A stretch of 64,000 nt of DNA from Gyrodactylus bullatarudis (Eukaryota; Platyhelminthes; Monogenea; Gyrodactylidea; Gyrodactylidae): assembly GCA_012064415.1 (NCBI GenBank), contig SSNU01000247.1:483202-547201 (forward strand), written 5' to 3'. Made by a program: the position numbers and the translations under genes. The notes beneath the pieces were generated by a model. The model was not told the DNA's origin. It was given only the letters and a program-made list of their open reading frames with translations, and did not search any database. Positions 38,001-49,529 of the stretch are shown piece by piece (positions within the stretch are counted from its first letter, which is position 1; each line of letters starts with the position of its first letter).

Positions 38001-41000
38001 TCATTTGTTCTCTCTATTTGAAAAAAAGAAAGAAAAGTAATCTATAGCTCTATTTCATTCTTCTACCCATTCAATTCATTATTATTAGCATTATTAGTAT
38101 AATAAATATATATAACCTGTTATATTTACATTGTATTATTACATGTAGATTTTAGACTATTGATAACATTCTTGTGTTTTTTTAATGAATGATTTGGTGT
38201 ATAGAAGAATTTTTATTGTCTAATTTCCATGATTTTCTTTCTCTTTAGCATATTACACATCATTCTCTGTGTAGTACACACATTGTATCGTTTATCATCA
38301 AAATGTATTTCCTAATTCTCCTATCAAGTCTTGTCCTTAGCCTAAATTAATTACATTTCCAAATTAAATGTATGATTATTAGCTAACCAGTCTCTTAAAC
38401 TCGTTGAAATAGAAGAATACCTTTAGGTTAAAGTTCCTGATCAATGTGAGAAAAACGGTTTTGTTAATTTTTCACGAAAGATAAAGTTTGATACGTAAAC
38501 ATAACCTTGTATTTTATTCTATAATTTTTTCTCTTTTTTTTAATAAAAAACTTTGCACTTTGAAGTGGGAAGATAAAAAAGGCAACAAACGTTAGTATTC
38601 TTAGTTCATAGTGAGGAAAAACTTTTCCCCTACACAATAACAACACACACTATATACTACAGTTGTTCCAATGATCCCCTCTCATCTGAACACACAAGAC
38701 ACAGATACACTGTAGAGGCAAATCTTTTGAATTGCATATCAGGACTAGATAGAGAAAGAGAAAATTAATTCTTTTTTCCATTCAACATAGGAAATGGATG
38801 GAAAATAATACACATTAAGTTAGTGTCCTCAAATACTTCTTGATCTCGGATCACTCCCTGGTAAGTAGAAGAATATCTACAACAATGTTTTCTCCTTCTT
38901 CAATGGATTGGAATCAGAGTAATATATAGCATTGTACATGTATTGTTGAGTTGTGCGATATGTAATACGTTTTCCTTGTAAACTTGGCCATGAGAGAAAC
39001 TTAAAAAGGCTCTTTTGAAGATTCGATTAAAAGTTCTAGAGTATTCAGGTGACATATCATCTTGGATGAAAATATCCGAGATTCTATAGTTTTATTAGGA
39101 GATGAAATTCGATGACTTATATCATCATCCTAATAGTCCTCATCTTGTACCATTTCAAATTTCTAGAACCATTTCTAAAGATCAAAAATTTCAATTCTAA
39201 AAATGAGGTAGAAAATGAATTCAATCACTTTCTCGTTGCTGATGGAATTAGAAAACTACAAATTCCTCGGGACAAATTTTTTAATTCATCAGGAAGCTGT
39301 TTTCACTGATTTCCGATTCATCTTCAGCTAAGATTCTTTTCAATGAAATTATTTCTTATATTCAGTCCTATTAGTTATCGCATAGCCTAATATTTAGTCT
39401 AATTTGGATGCAACTGTTGAAAATTTATTAGATTGACGAGCCATCCCATCATTTTATCCAAGACTGATTTGTAATAAAATTTAGCAGATTCATCCACCTC
39501 TGAGGGAAAAAATGTAGCAACAAGCGGTCTTTATATTCCCTCCAAATCTAAATCTTACCTAAATATAAACTAGGTACGTGTGAATCATTCTTAAGCAGCA
39601 TTCATCCTTGTTTTGTCTATTTTTGTTTACTTGATATGGAGGAGACTGAAAGAGTCTGTGAAAATTTCCCTTCTCTCGTCTTTCTTTCTAACCCCTAGAG
39701 ACGTGAGGAATCAACAAGTCCTATTAGTAATTTAGTTTCTAGCCAATTGAAAAATTTTCGGCCTTTTCTCCCTTCATCAACCTCTTCTCTTCTTGGGAGA
39801 AGGGTAATAAAAAAATTGTTTTATTCCTTTGCTTAAAACTTTCTGATAAAATTCCTCGTAGAAGCCATAGCATAAGGTTTATTAATGATAATACCCTCTT
39901 TAATTAAATATAAACCTACTTGATTTGAAGACGAGAATTTACCATTTTTACCAAATCTCAATATTTTCCCCCAGCTAGTCAGGAATAAGATTTTAAATCT
40001 GAAAAAAATAAGGCCTGAATTTCAAAATTGCGCCACTTTTTCAAAATTTGAAGCGATAAGATATTTGTGATCAACATTGGAAAAATAATTTGAATTTGGC
40101 CACTTAAGTTCGGAGATATTTGTGCTCAAAAAGTGGCCTAATTTTTTTAGACTTAAATTTTTTCTCAGAATTTTTTTCAATTCAACATCTTATCAGCTCA
40201 TTACGCCAAGTATATCCAGTAAAAAACACTCTGATTTGTAGTAACAATCTGTTGTTTACCTTATTAGCCATGAGCCAGGTATTATGGTTCACCCAATTTA
40301 ACCCTTCATGTCCCAGTGTTCAACCAGTGGGACACAACTCTTTCTCGAGCGATAGTTTTAACTGAAAGGTACCTCAAACACTTTGTTTACCCCTTATTAG
40401 AAAGGAAATTTATTAAGCTACAAAATTATGAATAATTCTTTAGGATAGCTTTTCACTGATGGACACCAATATTTTAAAAATATTTAAAACGTTTTGTGAA
40501 AACCTATTTGCTGAGGTCTTAGAAAAAAATAAAATAACTTTCTATCGCAAAAGAATAGCCGTAGATTTCATTTTGTAGTCAGTTAAGAAGATAACTGACT
40601 TTAGAGATAAAAAATGCCAATTTTAACCTCTATTATCTTTGAAATGACAAGTCGGCTTTCAAAAAGAAATTCAGATTCGAAATCAGCATAATTATTTTGG
40701 TTAGGTTGCAAATTTTCTCATTTGTGTGATGAAAAAAAATAATTTGTGACATGAAGGGTTAAATAAGTCCCAGTACAATACATCTACTCTTCTTACTTGC
40801 CCAACACCCATATCGTAGTCCTTAACAATTGGCGATATGGTTAATCAGAACTATAATTGCAACTACAGAGACGAGTGAGATGATACCTCAATTTGAAAAC
40901 TCCATCTCATCTTTAAGTTACTGTTGTTGGAAAAATGCCCATAATTGTTCCCAATCAATATTTGATTATTTGGTCAGGATAATTACGTGTCGATATCGCA

Positions 41001-41734
41001 TGAATAATTCAAAAGATTCATTCATCATGCCCAAATAGGTAATGTGAATTTTGAAAAATCCCTCTCAAAATACACTTAAGATTTATAAAATTAAATTTTA
41101 AATTAAAATTTCAACGTATATGCACCATGTATGACTTACAGGCAATGAAAATATCTGTCTTGTTGGTCCTTTTTGTATAGGGTTCTCCGTTTGCCGGATT
41201 ATTCTTCCAGGCCTGACAATAACAGCTAAACGAGCTATACCAATTCTCCACTTGTCTATGTGTAATCTTCATCTCTCCAATACATCTCCTATCACTAACT
41301 GGACCTCTGAGGTTAATCCTTGGCTTATTATAGCCCATTTCATTATTGTTTGCATAATCATTGTCACTACAGATTATATTCAGAGTATCGCATTGTTGTA
41401 CAGTACACTTTAAGATGTAAAACTGTTCTGTTCGTGATAAATACTTGACGGTTGGCGGAGTAACAGTAAACTTTAATGGATTATCCGAACTATTCTCATA
41501 GGAGTCAACCTCCTCATCCGAATAACGCTTCTTCATTGGGATGTCATGTGTGAGATCTGAAAATTCATCATCTTCAATCTCATAAGACTCGTCGTTGAGA
41601 ATATTAAATTCAGGGTATTTCTCAGTAAATTCTGTCTTGTTGACATTTTGTTCAATTAAATATTCCTTATTGAATTTATACGCTTCAGTCTCACAAGTTA
41701 TGAGTGACAAGGTTAACAAAATCAACTTGAACAT
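27941..41734 (-). CDS. unc5: UNC5-type netrin receptor, 5' part
   Basis: Six exons keep frame: 41140-41734, 37012-37115, 35538-35793, 29137-29418, 28633-29073 and 27941-28409 (715 codons, ending in phase 2). Order: signal peptide (1-18); an acidic linker with a KKR site near 68-70; an UNC5-type Ig1 (about 86-198, with the hallmark SCYCQAW near its end); Ig2 (about 199-320, DEGHYFCQAYN); one TSP1 domain (about 334-400, WSEWSVWESDC); a membrane span (about 437-462, preceded by EDIVLYLG as in UNC5 proteins); then a polar cytoplasmic region ending in a Pro/basic patch. UNC5 receptors bind netrin and mediate axon and cell repulsion. The usual second TSP1 domain was not seen, and the first lacks the normal Cys after the second Trp. 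The ZU5-UPA-death-domain half is also missing from the visible exons. Family identity is strong; completeness is not. Confidence 0.85.
29137..29418 (-). CDS. unc5: UNC5 exon: TSP1 domain
   Basis: A phase 1-1 exon carrying GTWSEWSVWESDC and a basic, cysteine-containing core (EECNQKRKRIC). The exon is symmetric, so an additional TSP1 exon could be skipped or present without changing frame. I found none in the 6.1-kb intron upstream. Confidence 0.75.
30914..30935. repeat. (CA)n microsatellite
   Basis: An uninterrupted CA run of about 11 units inside the third UNC5 intron. Confidence 0.95.
33500..34677 (+). mobile_element. Decayed mariner element (irritans-like)
   Basis: Sits in the third UNC5 intron, on the opposite strand to the gene. 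The right end ...CACACAACCTAA is followed by TA, the mariner target. The reverse complement starts TTAGGTTGTGTGAAAAG, an irritans-type terminal repeat. The left end is degenerate: only a block around GAAAAGATTCAGCGAAA (about 33512-33528) resembles the repeat, so the left boundary is approximate. The transposase inside is broken by a stop codon and a small deletion. Confidence 0.8.
33589..34589 (+). pseudogene. Mariner transposase pseudogene
   Basis: The frame starts at ATG 33589 and is cut by TAA at 33634-33636 after 15 codons. It then runs open to 34434. Visible parts, numbered from Met 33673: an HTH region, a GRPST linker motif, VPHDLT (89-93), and the DD34D catalytic acids D124 (TTDEKW), D212 (QDNARPH) and D247 (PYSPDLSPTDYH). 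Right after the third Asp a deletion of about 13 nt shifts frame. The C-terminal part resumes in another frame and ends near 34589. It cannot encode a working enzyme as read. Catalytic residues are intact, so decay looks moderate. Confidence 0.9.
34678..34951. mobile_element. Partial TTAA-MITE copy abutting the mariner
   Basis: Begins directly at the mariner right end with GAGAGAGGTTAAAATT and ends GGACATGAAGGG, in the same orientation as 26572-26915. It covers only the right part of the family consensus and has no flanking TTAA. A weak match to the left part may survive at about 33450-33490, so the mariner may have inserted into this MITE. Confidence 0.6.
35139..35154. repeat. (AG)n microsatellite
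   Basis: An AG run of about 8 units followed by a G run. Confidence 0.9.
35538..37115 (-). CDS. unc5: UNC5 exons for Ig2
   Basis: Exons 37012-37115 and 35538-35793 together encode one C2-type Ig domain: NEGQSVNLECISPRGKPTPI, then IVWMRSNHG, then LVIDRVTKEDEGHYFCQAYN. Junctions are phase 1, 0 and 1. A TGG-encoded tryptophan just after the intron supplies the core Ig Trp. Confidence 0.85.
36790..36810. repeat. (CT)n microsatellite
   Basis: A CT run of about 10 units in the second UNC5 intron, about 200 bp past the Ig2 first-half exon. Confidence 0.95.
39920..40140. repeat. Dispersed repeat copy B
   Basis: Opens with GAAGACGAGAATTTACCATT and follows the same block order as the copy at about 21440-21850 (CTCAATATTTTCCCC, then GTCAGGAATAAG, then TTTCAAAATTGCGCCAC). 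It lies in the first UNC5 intron. Confidence 0.55.
40302..40758. mobile_element. TTAA-flanked MITE, 457 bp
   Basis: Flanked by TTAA at 40298-40301 and 40759-40762. The terminal inverted repeats CCCTTCATGTCCCA match with one mismatch. It has no coding capacity. Two related copies occur at 26572-26915 and 34678-34951 and a more distant one at 43242-43723. The TTAA duplication points to piggyBac-type transposition. Confidence 0.88.
41140..41734 (-). CDS. unc5: UNC5 exon: signal peptide, acidic linker, Ig1
   Basis: Starts with a hydrophobic leader (MFKLILLTLSLITC) and has no upstream coding evidence. About 65 residues of acidic linker precede Ig1. Ig1 holds the extra cysteines and the R/K-rich CIGEMKITHRQVENWYSS block that aligns with the EVSRQQVEE-type block of known UNC5 proteins. 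The donor is GTAAGT, phase 1. Confidence 0.85.
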
Positions 41735-41800
41735 TATGCTATGATTAATGTTGTCAGAGTTTAATCCTTTCTATCAGCAAACTAAGCTTTGCTCAATTCC

Positions 41801-41825
41801 TATTGGCTAAACTATTCTGGCCAAT
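41801..41825 (-). promoter_or_regulatory. CCAAT boxes upstream of UNC5
   Basis: On the gene's strand a GATTGGCC (41821-41825) and an AGCCAATAGGAA (41802-41806) lie 65-95 bp upstream of the start codon, a usual position for NF-Y sites. No TATA box is evident. Both core motifs also occur upstream of the KLF gene. Confidence 0.5.
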
Positions 41826-43241
41826 CAAGGTAGAGCTGCAAAGATTATTCTTAATTCACATGTTTCTCTTCATCTCTTCTGCAAACATTATGTCATTTTT
41901 CCTGGCTTTTCAGGGTTTTCCATACGTTCGTTTCACTTGGCGACTATTACCCTCATTAGTCAGCATATCAGATGTATATTACTTATTTATTGTTTTATGA
42001 TTATTTTTTCACTAAATGAATTTTAAGCTATTCTTTTGTTGTACAAGACAAATCCCTAGAGAAATTTATGAAACATAAAAAGAAATACATTTCTTGAGAG
42101 CATATGGAAAACATTTAGTTTTTCAAATTTAATAATAACCATCTACCTTTGAGTATTCTTTCTGTCTAAGAATCACAAAAAAAAGACTTTTCATCTCGCA
42201 TTCTTCATCTTTATTTCTAGATCATCCCTGAGAAACATGAGTAATTGAAGATTAACACTTGGGATAACTCACATGAAGACGATGATTCATCAGCTCCTGG
42301 GGAATAATAATTTGGTGGTGAGTATACCAACTCCGTTAATGTAATTAACTCATCGACATAATGTTGATTCTGCATTGCTTTTATCCAAAAATTGAGTTAT
42401 TATTAAAATGAAATTTTTTTTAACGCTAAAGCCTTTTTCTACACACATTTATATACAGAATGAAGATTATGATGGTACGTGTTTCTCTCACACTCACACT
42501 CTCAGTCTACATTTGATTTTCTGGTAATGTTTTTCTTGTTTGCATTCGTGTTGGGGTATAGACATTTTGGACTATGTTTCTGACATGGCTCTCCTTTTGA
42601 TATACTTGAAGAAAAATGGCTAAATCCTAGTACACTACGTGCAACGCTTTTACATGAATCATAGAGTTTAGTGTAAAATTAATCGAAATTCATCAGTAGC
42701 TAATGCCCATTGTTTTTCTTTTCATTTATATATTCATTCATTATCATTCTTCCATGTTTGCACCTCTCGGTATGTTTTTGCTTTTTTTTCACCTGTGCTC
42801 GCAGTGGATAAATGAAAAGTAATTATTATTTAGAGAAAAAACTATGACTGTTTCTTCCCAGTCGATCTATCCTCTGGCCAGTGTTTTCATTCAAATTCTA
42901 ATGGTGTTATTCCTTTTTCAATGAAAAGGCGTAAATGTCAAATTTAACACTTTACTCCTACACCGGTAATAACTCATACATGTTTTTCCTTTTCTATTCC
43001 ATCGTACAGTTTTGATTACATGTTTGATTACATACATTCAGTCAAAGGCTCTCTTTTTCCTTGATTATTCTTCCTAGTTTGTTTTTGTTTTATAAACTTA
43101 TGAAGGACACTTCAATGATAATTCTCAATACTTTCATCAACATTCATTGTTATCTTTTCATATATTCGAAAAACACATTGCTCAATCCAGCTTATGAGAA
43201 GATTTACACATTTCTTTATTAACATTTTTCTTGTCTTTTAA

Positions 43242-43723
43242 CCCTTTAAGCCCCAGCGGGTCATAAATGGGACAAGTTACATTCTCGAGCCATGATTCTG
43301 TTTTAAAGAAACTAAAAATAGTTTACTGACCACTTTTCTGAAAGAAGAACTAATATTCTTAATATTCTATGGCTTATAAAGCTGCAATAGTTTATTGAGA
43401 AGTTATGACCATTTTGAAAAAATATTAAAATTTCCTTAATATTTTTTTTGAAAAACCTCTCACAGTGATCGAAGAGAAAAAAGAAAGAAACTTTTATAAA
43501 AAATTTTACCGGTAGAATTCAAATATTTTATCACATTTGTGATATCTCTTGAAATAAAAAAGTTAGCCATCTAAAAATGATCATATTTTGGGGCGATATC
43601 TTCTAAACTAGAGGTTGGTTTTTGAAAAAAATTGCGTATTCGTAATCAGCATATTCTAAAACCCTACTATATTTTCAATCTCAGCGATGTACCTTGAAAA
43701 AAATTTCTCTGGGTCTCTAAGGG
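43242..43723. mobile_element. TTAA-flanked MITE, 482 bp, related subfamily
   Basis: TTAA at 43238-43241 and 43724-43727. The ends CCCTTTAAGCCCCAG and (reverse complement) CCCTTAGAGACCCAG are imperfect inverted repeats. Near the left end GGGACAAGTTACATTCTCGA matches the GGGACACAACTCTTTCTCGA of the 40302 element, so the two are related. Confidence 0.75.
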
Positions 43724-45030
43724 TTAATATTCAACACGAGTTCATTGCATTCTTACTTACAAAAGACACACCTATGCTGATTTAAGAAAACCGAAGATCA
43801 CTATCCCATTTTCACGAATTTAGAAACGTCTATTTTATGAACAGTTCTGGGATCATCCTATTTTATTAATTCTCAAACAATGGAAATATTAGAAAGTTTA
43901 CTTTCATAAGATAATAGATTCGTTTCCTAAAATCTAATATTTGCTTTTCTTGTCGAGTGGTGATTCCCAAAAATAACTTTTGATCACTGTCCCACATTGA
44001 AATCTTTAGTTCAAAAAATGGTACCAGCTCGAAATTATTAATTCCTATATTCATCGAGAATTGATAAAATATTTCAACCGTTCCGTTTTTAGAATACAGT
44101 ATTTTATAACTCGTGTCAACTTCATGTAGTCTATAGTTTGAATAGGATGGATGAAATCTTGCGTCATATCAGACAGGCTTATGTCAAATCAAGTCTTGAT
44201 TTCAATAAAAATTGATTATAATTAACTTTAGTCAATCATATCCCAAAAGAAAAAAAATTATCAACATGTGATATAAATATACCTTTGGTGCCTTTATTAT
44301 ACAGTAATACTGGAATATATCAAAAAGTGCATAATTTGATTATCAACTGAATCTACAGATGAATACTTTAAAAAAAGTTATACTCGTAAACTAATTTAAA
44401 TTTACTTGGTTTGTAATTTGAAATAAATCATCAAATGATCCCAAATTTAGTATTACTGTTATTATCTCCATTTAAATCTGACATCTAAGACAGCAACTTA
44501 GCGTTTATTTCAGCTATATCAAGCAATGGCTGTTAAGCTATAAGCAAAACGAAAAGATAAACTCCTACTTTAGTGAATTTCTTTATAATTTCTCTAGGAT
44601 TTTTAATAATTAGTCATAGTTAGTTAATTCCTGCACAGGTTATTGTATTTTTTATAAAAGTCAGGTAGCGATAAGATTATTATTTTTCAAATGGCAAACC
44701 TACACTGATAAGGTTCTTTTGAAGATAACTCTCTATTGCTCTACATCTTAAGACATTTAATCTGAGGCAGAAACATTGTCAGGACTTTAAGATAAGCTTG
44801 AATGCAAGTGGACAAGAAATTAGATCAAATAGGTGTATTTTTGCTTAACTGGGAATTGCATAATTGAGTGACGTGGCCCAAGCGTTAAGGTAGTTAAGCT
44901 AAATTTAAAAAAATTATGATTAAAGTTCAAATCTTTTTGGCGGCAAATTTAAACTGCAAATTCTAACTTTGTTACCATAGAATATGAACCAAACACTTTT
45001 GCATTTCTTATATTTGCTGTATCTGCTTAT

Positions 45031-45860
45031 TATATATATGTTACAGTGATTCTGGAAACTTATGTGAGTCTGCAGACTCCCTGAAAGTCTGTAGACTTCC
45101 TAGTGAATCAGGGAATCTGGAAACTCGGTATTCAGATTTCATGATTATCCATTCACTAGTTAGAGTGAATCTGGAAACTTTAGGAATTCTTCAGAATCCC
45201 TGGGCAACAATCAGTGAATCTGCAGACTCTCAGGAAATCTGAAAACTAACTATTCATTTGCAACATTGCAAGAAAATATTTTGCCTTTTTTCCCATAATT
45301 ACGAAAGATTCGAGTTGATCATAGTTCTTTTAAAGAGATCCTATCAATTATTCAAATAATTTCCGGATTTTTAAGTCCTTAATTTCATTGATATGAACAA
45401 AATCCACTGATATTGCTCAGGACTAGAGAGCCGTTCTTCATCTTACGGTATTTAGGCGTATGCGCAAGTATTTTCAGAATTAGTTTAAAATAAAGTTTCT
45501 GAGTATTACTTGAGGCTATTTGGTTTATTTGATTTAGCTCAAATATATAGAGCGGTCCTCTAGCCGGGTCTTCATATGATGTGACAGCAGTGTGACGAAT
45601 CAATGGGGATTTTAAATAAGAGCGTCACAACAGTTTTTCAAATAGATAAATTTTATCGCAAAAACATTGAGATACATTCTACATAAGTTAAAATCTGAAA
45701 TTTCAAGTTTTCAAATGAATAGTTATTATTGAAATGGATAATCAGGAAATCTGAATACCGAGTTTCCAGATTCCCTGATTCACTAGGAAGTCTACAGACT
45801 TTCAGGGAGTCTGCAGACTCACATAAGTTTCCAGAATCACTGTAACATATATATATATAT
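45031..45860. repeat. Foldback element with about 120-bp arms
   Basis: The arm at about 45032-45153 is the near-perfect reverse complement of about 45733-45860. Both outer ends are TATATATATGTTACAGTGAT. The arms carry nested short palindromes (AGTCTGCAGACT, AGTCTGTAGACT), and the interior has more degenerate copies of the GAATCTGGAAAC motif. No transposase is visible. Confidence 0.85.
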
Positions 45861-48629
45861 ACTAGACTTAGACGAAATTTTGCAAAATTACTTAAATCGC
45901 CCATCGATATGAAAAAACTGATCTTCAAGTATTTAAATATTATCCCACCAAATTTCGCTTCAAAATACCTTTCCATGCTTCTGGAATAAGATAAACAAAA
46001 TTGTGAAACTTTTCAAAAACGTTTTTTGACCTATCAAAATTGAAATATTCATTAAAAATAAGATTAATTTCGTTTTAAGCTATTGAAAAAAACTATTTTA
46101 ATAGGATTCAAGTCATTTTTACAATTTTATGTAGAGAAATAATGTGAATTCAAGTTAAAATTATAAATATGAAACAATAAAAAAATGTTGTGAATTTGAA
46201 AATTTTCACGATTTTGTTTATATTATTCCAGAAGTTTGGACAGTTATTTTGAAGCGAAATTTCGTGGGATCATATTAAAATACTTGAATACTATTATTAT
46301 ATACTATAACCAATCAGAATTGTTCGATTTTTCCAATATTTTTGATTGAACGATGCTCTTTTGTCATTTTAAAGATAATTTTGATTAAACCTACCTCTAT
46401 GATATTCACGAAAAAAGAGAAGTGAAAATTTTCTAAAACTCACACCTCGATAGCATCACGAGAATGTACTGTGTAATAGTTAGTGATAATTTCATAAAAG
46501 GCGATACTCCTAGGAATTGAATTCCTTGCTCGAAAACTATTCTTTAGATGAAATATTCATAATTGAATCAGGAGTGTTCCAAAATCTGGATAATTTCCTC
46601 ATTAGATTAATCAAATCTTCTCACCTTCCTTAATTAGTCAATTTATTCAAGCGTACGAATTTTGATTTATAAACATTTATTGAAGAAATTGTATTTACAA
46701 CCAAGTTTAGTATAGTAGAATTTTCAGGGTCAATCATACTACCGTGATTTTTGTAACTTTATGAGTTTCGGAACTCACGAATATTTTCGTGAATATTGAA
46801 GCTAGTTTCTAAATTTGGTAAAGATCAAAACATTAAGTTTATGTACTGTTTTTTTATTTGATTAATCTATGAAAACCCCTTCTAATAAATTAAACTTCAG
46901 GCTTGGGATTTTTTTCAGACTAATTCATAAAAACCCCCACAAACAAATTCTTCTTATTCCAATAAAAATAATAACTAATCAAGAAAATTAACACTTTTAA
47001 AGATAAATCAATGTCTAAATTTAAGCTTTATTAGAACACTCCTAATCGAAGAGTTTTGAAGAAAGTCCGTTGAACCTTGTTGTCACCTCTCTCACTTTTA
47101 TTGTAAAGGTTATGCATCTTGTGAAAAATATATACTTTTTGATTCATTCAAATTATTAGTTGCATTCGTAAATTGAGTCAAAACTTGGATAGATATGAAT
47201 TTAGGTCAAAGAAAAAAAAAACTTTATAAACATTCACGATTTATAACCAGCAAAAGTCATACAAAAGAATACTCTTTAATTTCTTTAGTTCTCCTCTTAA
47301 TACATGTTGAAGATAATGATGATAAACCGTGGACAAGATAAGAGACATACATCTATACAATTTATTTATTGTATCACACGAGAATGAATGGCTAAATTCA
47401 AGCCCAATCTGTGTCCGGTAATGAGTTTGTTGAGGTAGAATATTTTTTGTTAAACTTTCACGCCCATTTTTTGCCATCTCTTGCCAACTTCTGGTCAAGG
47501 CTGTATAATTGTAGGAAGACAACAACACAATACTATACTGTATACTCTTACTACTATGGGAAAAAATATATAAAACAAATAGATTTCAGATTAAAAATCA
47601 ATGAACGGAAAACGGACCCTTCTCCTATTGAAATATCTTCGTCATTATTTTTTTGAAAAAAAAGTGATTTTGATGATGAGTCAGGTGCGTTGTTGTTTTT
47701 TATCTGTAATATTTTTCCTCTCATCGTTTCTCCCTGGTCACTCATTTCTTTTAAATGCACACACATGCACCAGGTTTAGGATATAAAGGATGTAAAAATC
47801 CTTTTATGATGAGTGCAGTCAAGAATTAAGTAAATTTAATGTAGAAATGAAATCTTATTCCATACATGGATTTGAAAATTTCTATTGATCTGGGAAGGTC
47901 TTTTTCAAGAATCTCATTTCTATCGATTTCGACCAATCAAATTAAAGGACAGTAAGTGTGCTAACAACTTCTATAACTTAAAACAAACAAAGTGGTTAAG
48001 TGATTCAAGAGAATTCCCTGAATTTTATGGTGACACACTGACGCGTTAATGAAGATGATGAATTTTGATTTTCGGCGTCTTTTTGTCACTCCTACTTCAC
48101 CTTTGGTTCCGAGAACTTTAACAAAACTTGTTACGATTATTCATCCTCTCAACAAATTTAGGAATCGGAGATTTGGTAACTTAAAAATTGTAAACAATCC
48201 AAGTTTTCTTCATCTTGCATGCTAGATTTTCGAATGACTTTAAACCATTAGAGACTATAGAACTCATGTCCATAAAAGTTGAAATTTAATTGATAACAAG
48301 ATATATTCTCTTTACATAAAAATCAAGAGTCTTTTAAAATCATCTTGAGTCTTTTTTACATTCATATTCTGAGTAACTAGGGGAATCAAAGTGTAAACTT
48401 TTACTTTTATTCAAAGGCCAAAAATGTATTTATTGAATTTTACTATTTCTGATCGACTATTTCTAGTGATCCCAGGAATTTTACTACCTCGAAAAACTAT
48501 GATATTATTGTTGAAATTCTTTTCAAACTCAGAAATAAATTTTATTTCCATGAAATAGAGTCTTTTCCAACAGAATATATTAACATTGTGTAAATTAAAA
48601 TACATACCCATCTTTAGTATCATTATAGA

Positions 48630-48635
48630 TTTATT
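48630..48635 (-). terminator. Possible poly(A) signal of the spectrin gene
   Basis: AATAAA on the minus strand about 200 bases past the spectrin stop codon. Confidence 0.4.
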
Positions 48636-48835
48636 ATATAAGTATTGAAAGTTCTGAAAATTCTTTTAAAACGACTAGAATATGGGGTTATCTTATTAAA
48701 ATTCGAAAATTGTCTTTTTTTCCTTAGTAAAAAAGCGAAAATTTCTTCCTAAGAATATATTCAATATTTTCGAAATCCTCTGACTTTGGTTTGGAGGAAA
48801 TTTGATTAAAATGGAGGGAGAGGAAGTAATAACAC

Positions 48836-49529
48836 TTATTTCTTAAATAATTTTCTCAACGATTGTCTGGAAGCCTGACCTATTGATAAATTTGGACTTT
48901 TTATATCACGCATCGACGTGGAACTCTGAAGTCTAGGACTCTCACCAAGCCCTTTCATCTGTCCTGTGGAAGTTACATTTTCATCCCTCTCAAATATCGA
49001 ATGAGACTCATTGATTGCTGAGATCCATCGATGCATCACGGAATCACTAGCTGCCTGAAGGAGATAATTCGTCCCGTCTGCAAGAGACAATTTAAACACC
49101 GATGGTTTCTTTATATAATCATTTGCTATTGCAGCAGTCACCTCAGAGACATGAATTGCTTTCTCATTGTGAAAGTGCTCATTTGGCTTTTCTCTTCGTA
49201 TCTTTTGATCCCGGTAAAATGCCAAATTTTCGCCATCCAGTGCCAAGTAAACAGAATTCCAACTTCTACCCCTACTTCTCGATCGTTTACTTCCACCCTT
49301 CTCTGTGATTTGTTTTCTTGCCAATGGACCTTCAAGGCGAACACCCTCTTTCTTTGGCAAAATCTCTTCAATTTTCTCCTTCTCCTTTAATGATGCTCGT
49401 TTAGTTGGGGCTGGTACAGACTCACTCCTCGAATTTTTACCACTTATTCCATAATCAGTTAATGGGGATGACGTTATCGAATGTTTTTCTTTCTTCTTAT
49501 TTTCAAAATTCTCGTCAATCTCGAAACTT
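48836..49529 (-). CDS. Spectrin terminal exon with PH domain
   Basis: The PH domain starts at VRLEGPLARKQ. The basic beta1-beta2 loop (KRSRSRGRSWNSVYLAL), then LAFYRDQK, then KKPSVFKLSLADGTNYLLQA, and a C-terminal helix with the conserved Trp (MHRWISAINES) align with the beta-spectrin PH domain, which binds phosphoinositides. A Ser-rich tail ends in LRKLFKK before TAA at 48836-48838. Confidence 0.92.

Larger units (their letters stand above)
41735..48629. other. Intergenic region between UNC5 and the spectrin gene
   Basis: Contains the UNC5 promoter region, a TTAA MITE and the foldback element. Open frames such as 45653-45976 and 47241-47528 lie in repeats or lack splice and domain support. 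I see no further gene. Confidence 0.55.

Noticed and set aside
45653..45976. Minus-strand frame of 107 codons
   Set aside because: Falls within one arm of the foldback element; open because of the repeat, not a gene.
49031..49390. Plus-strand frame opposite the PH exon
   Set aside because: Antisense of the well-supported spectrin PH domain.
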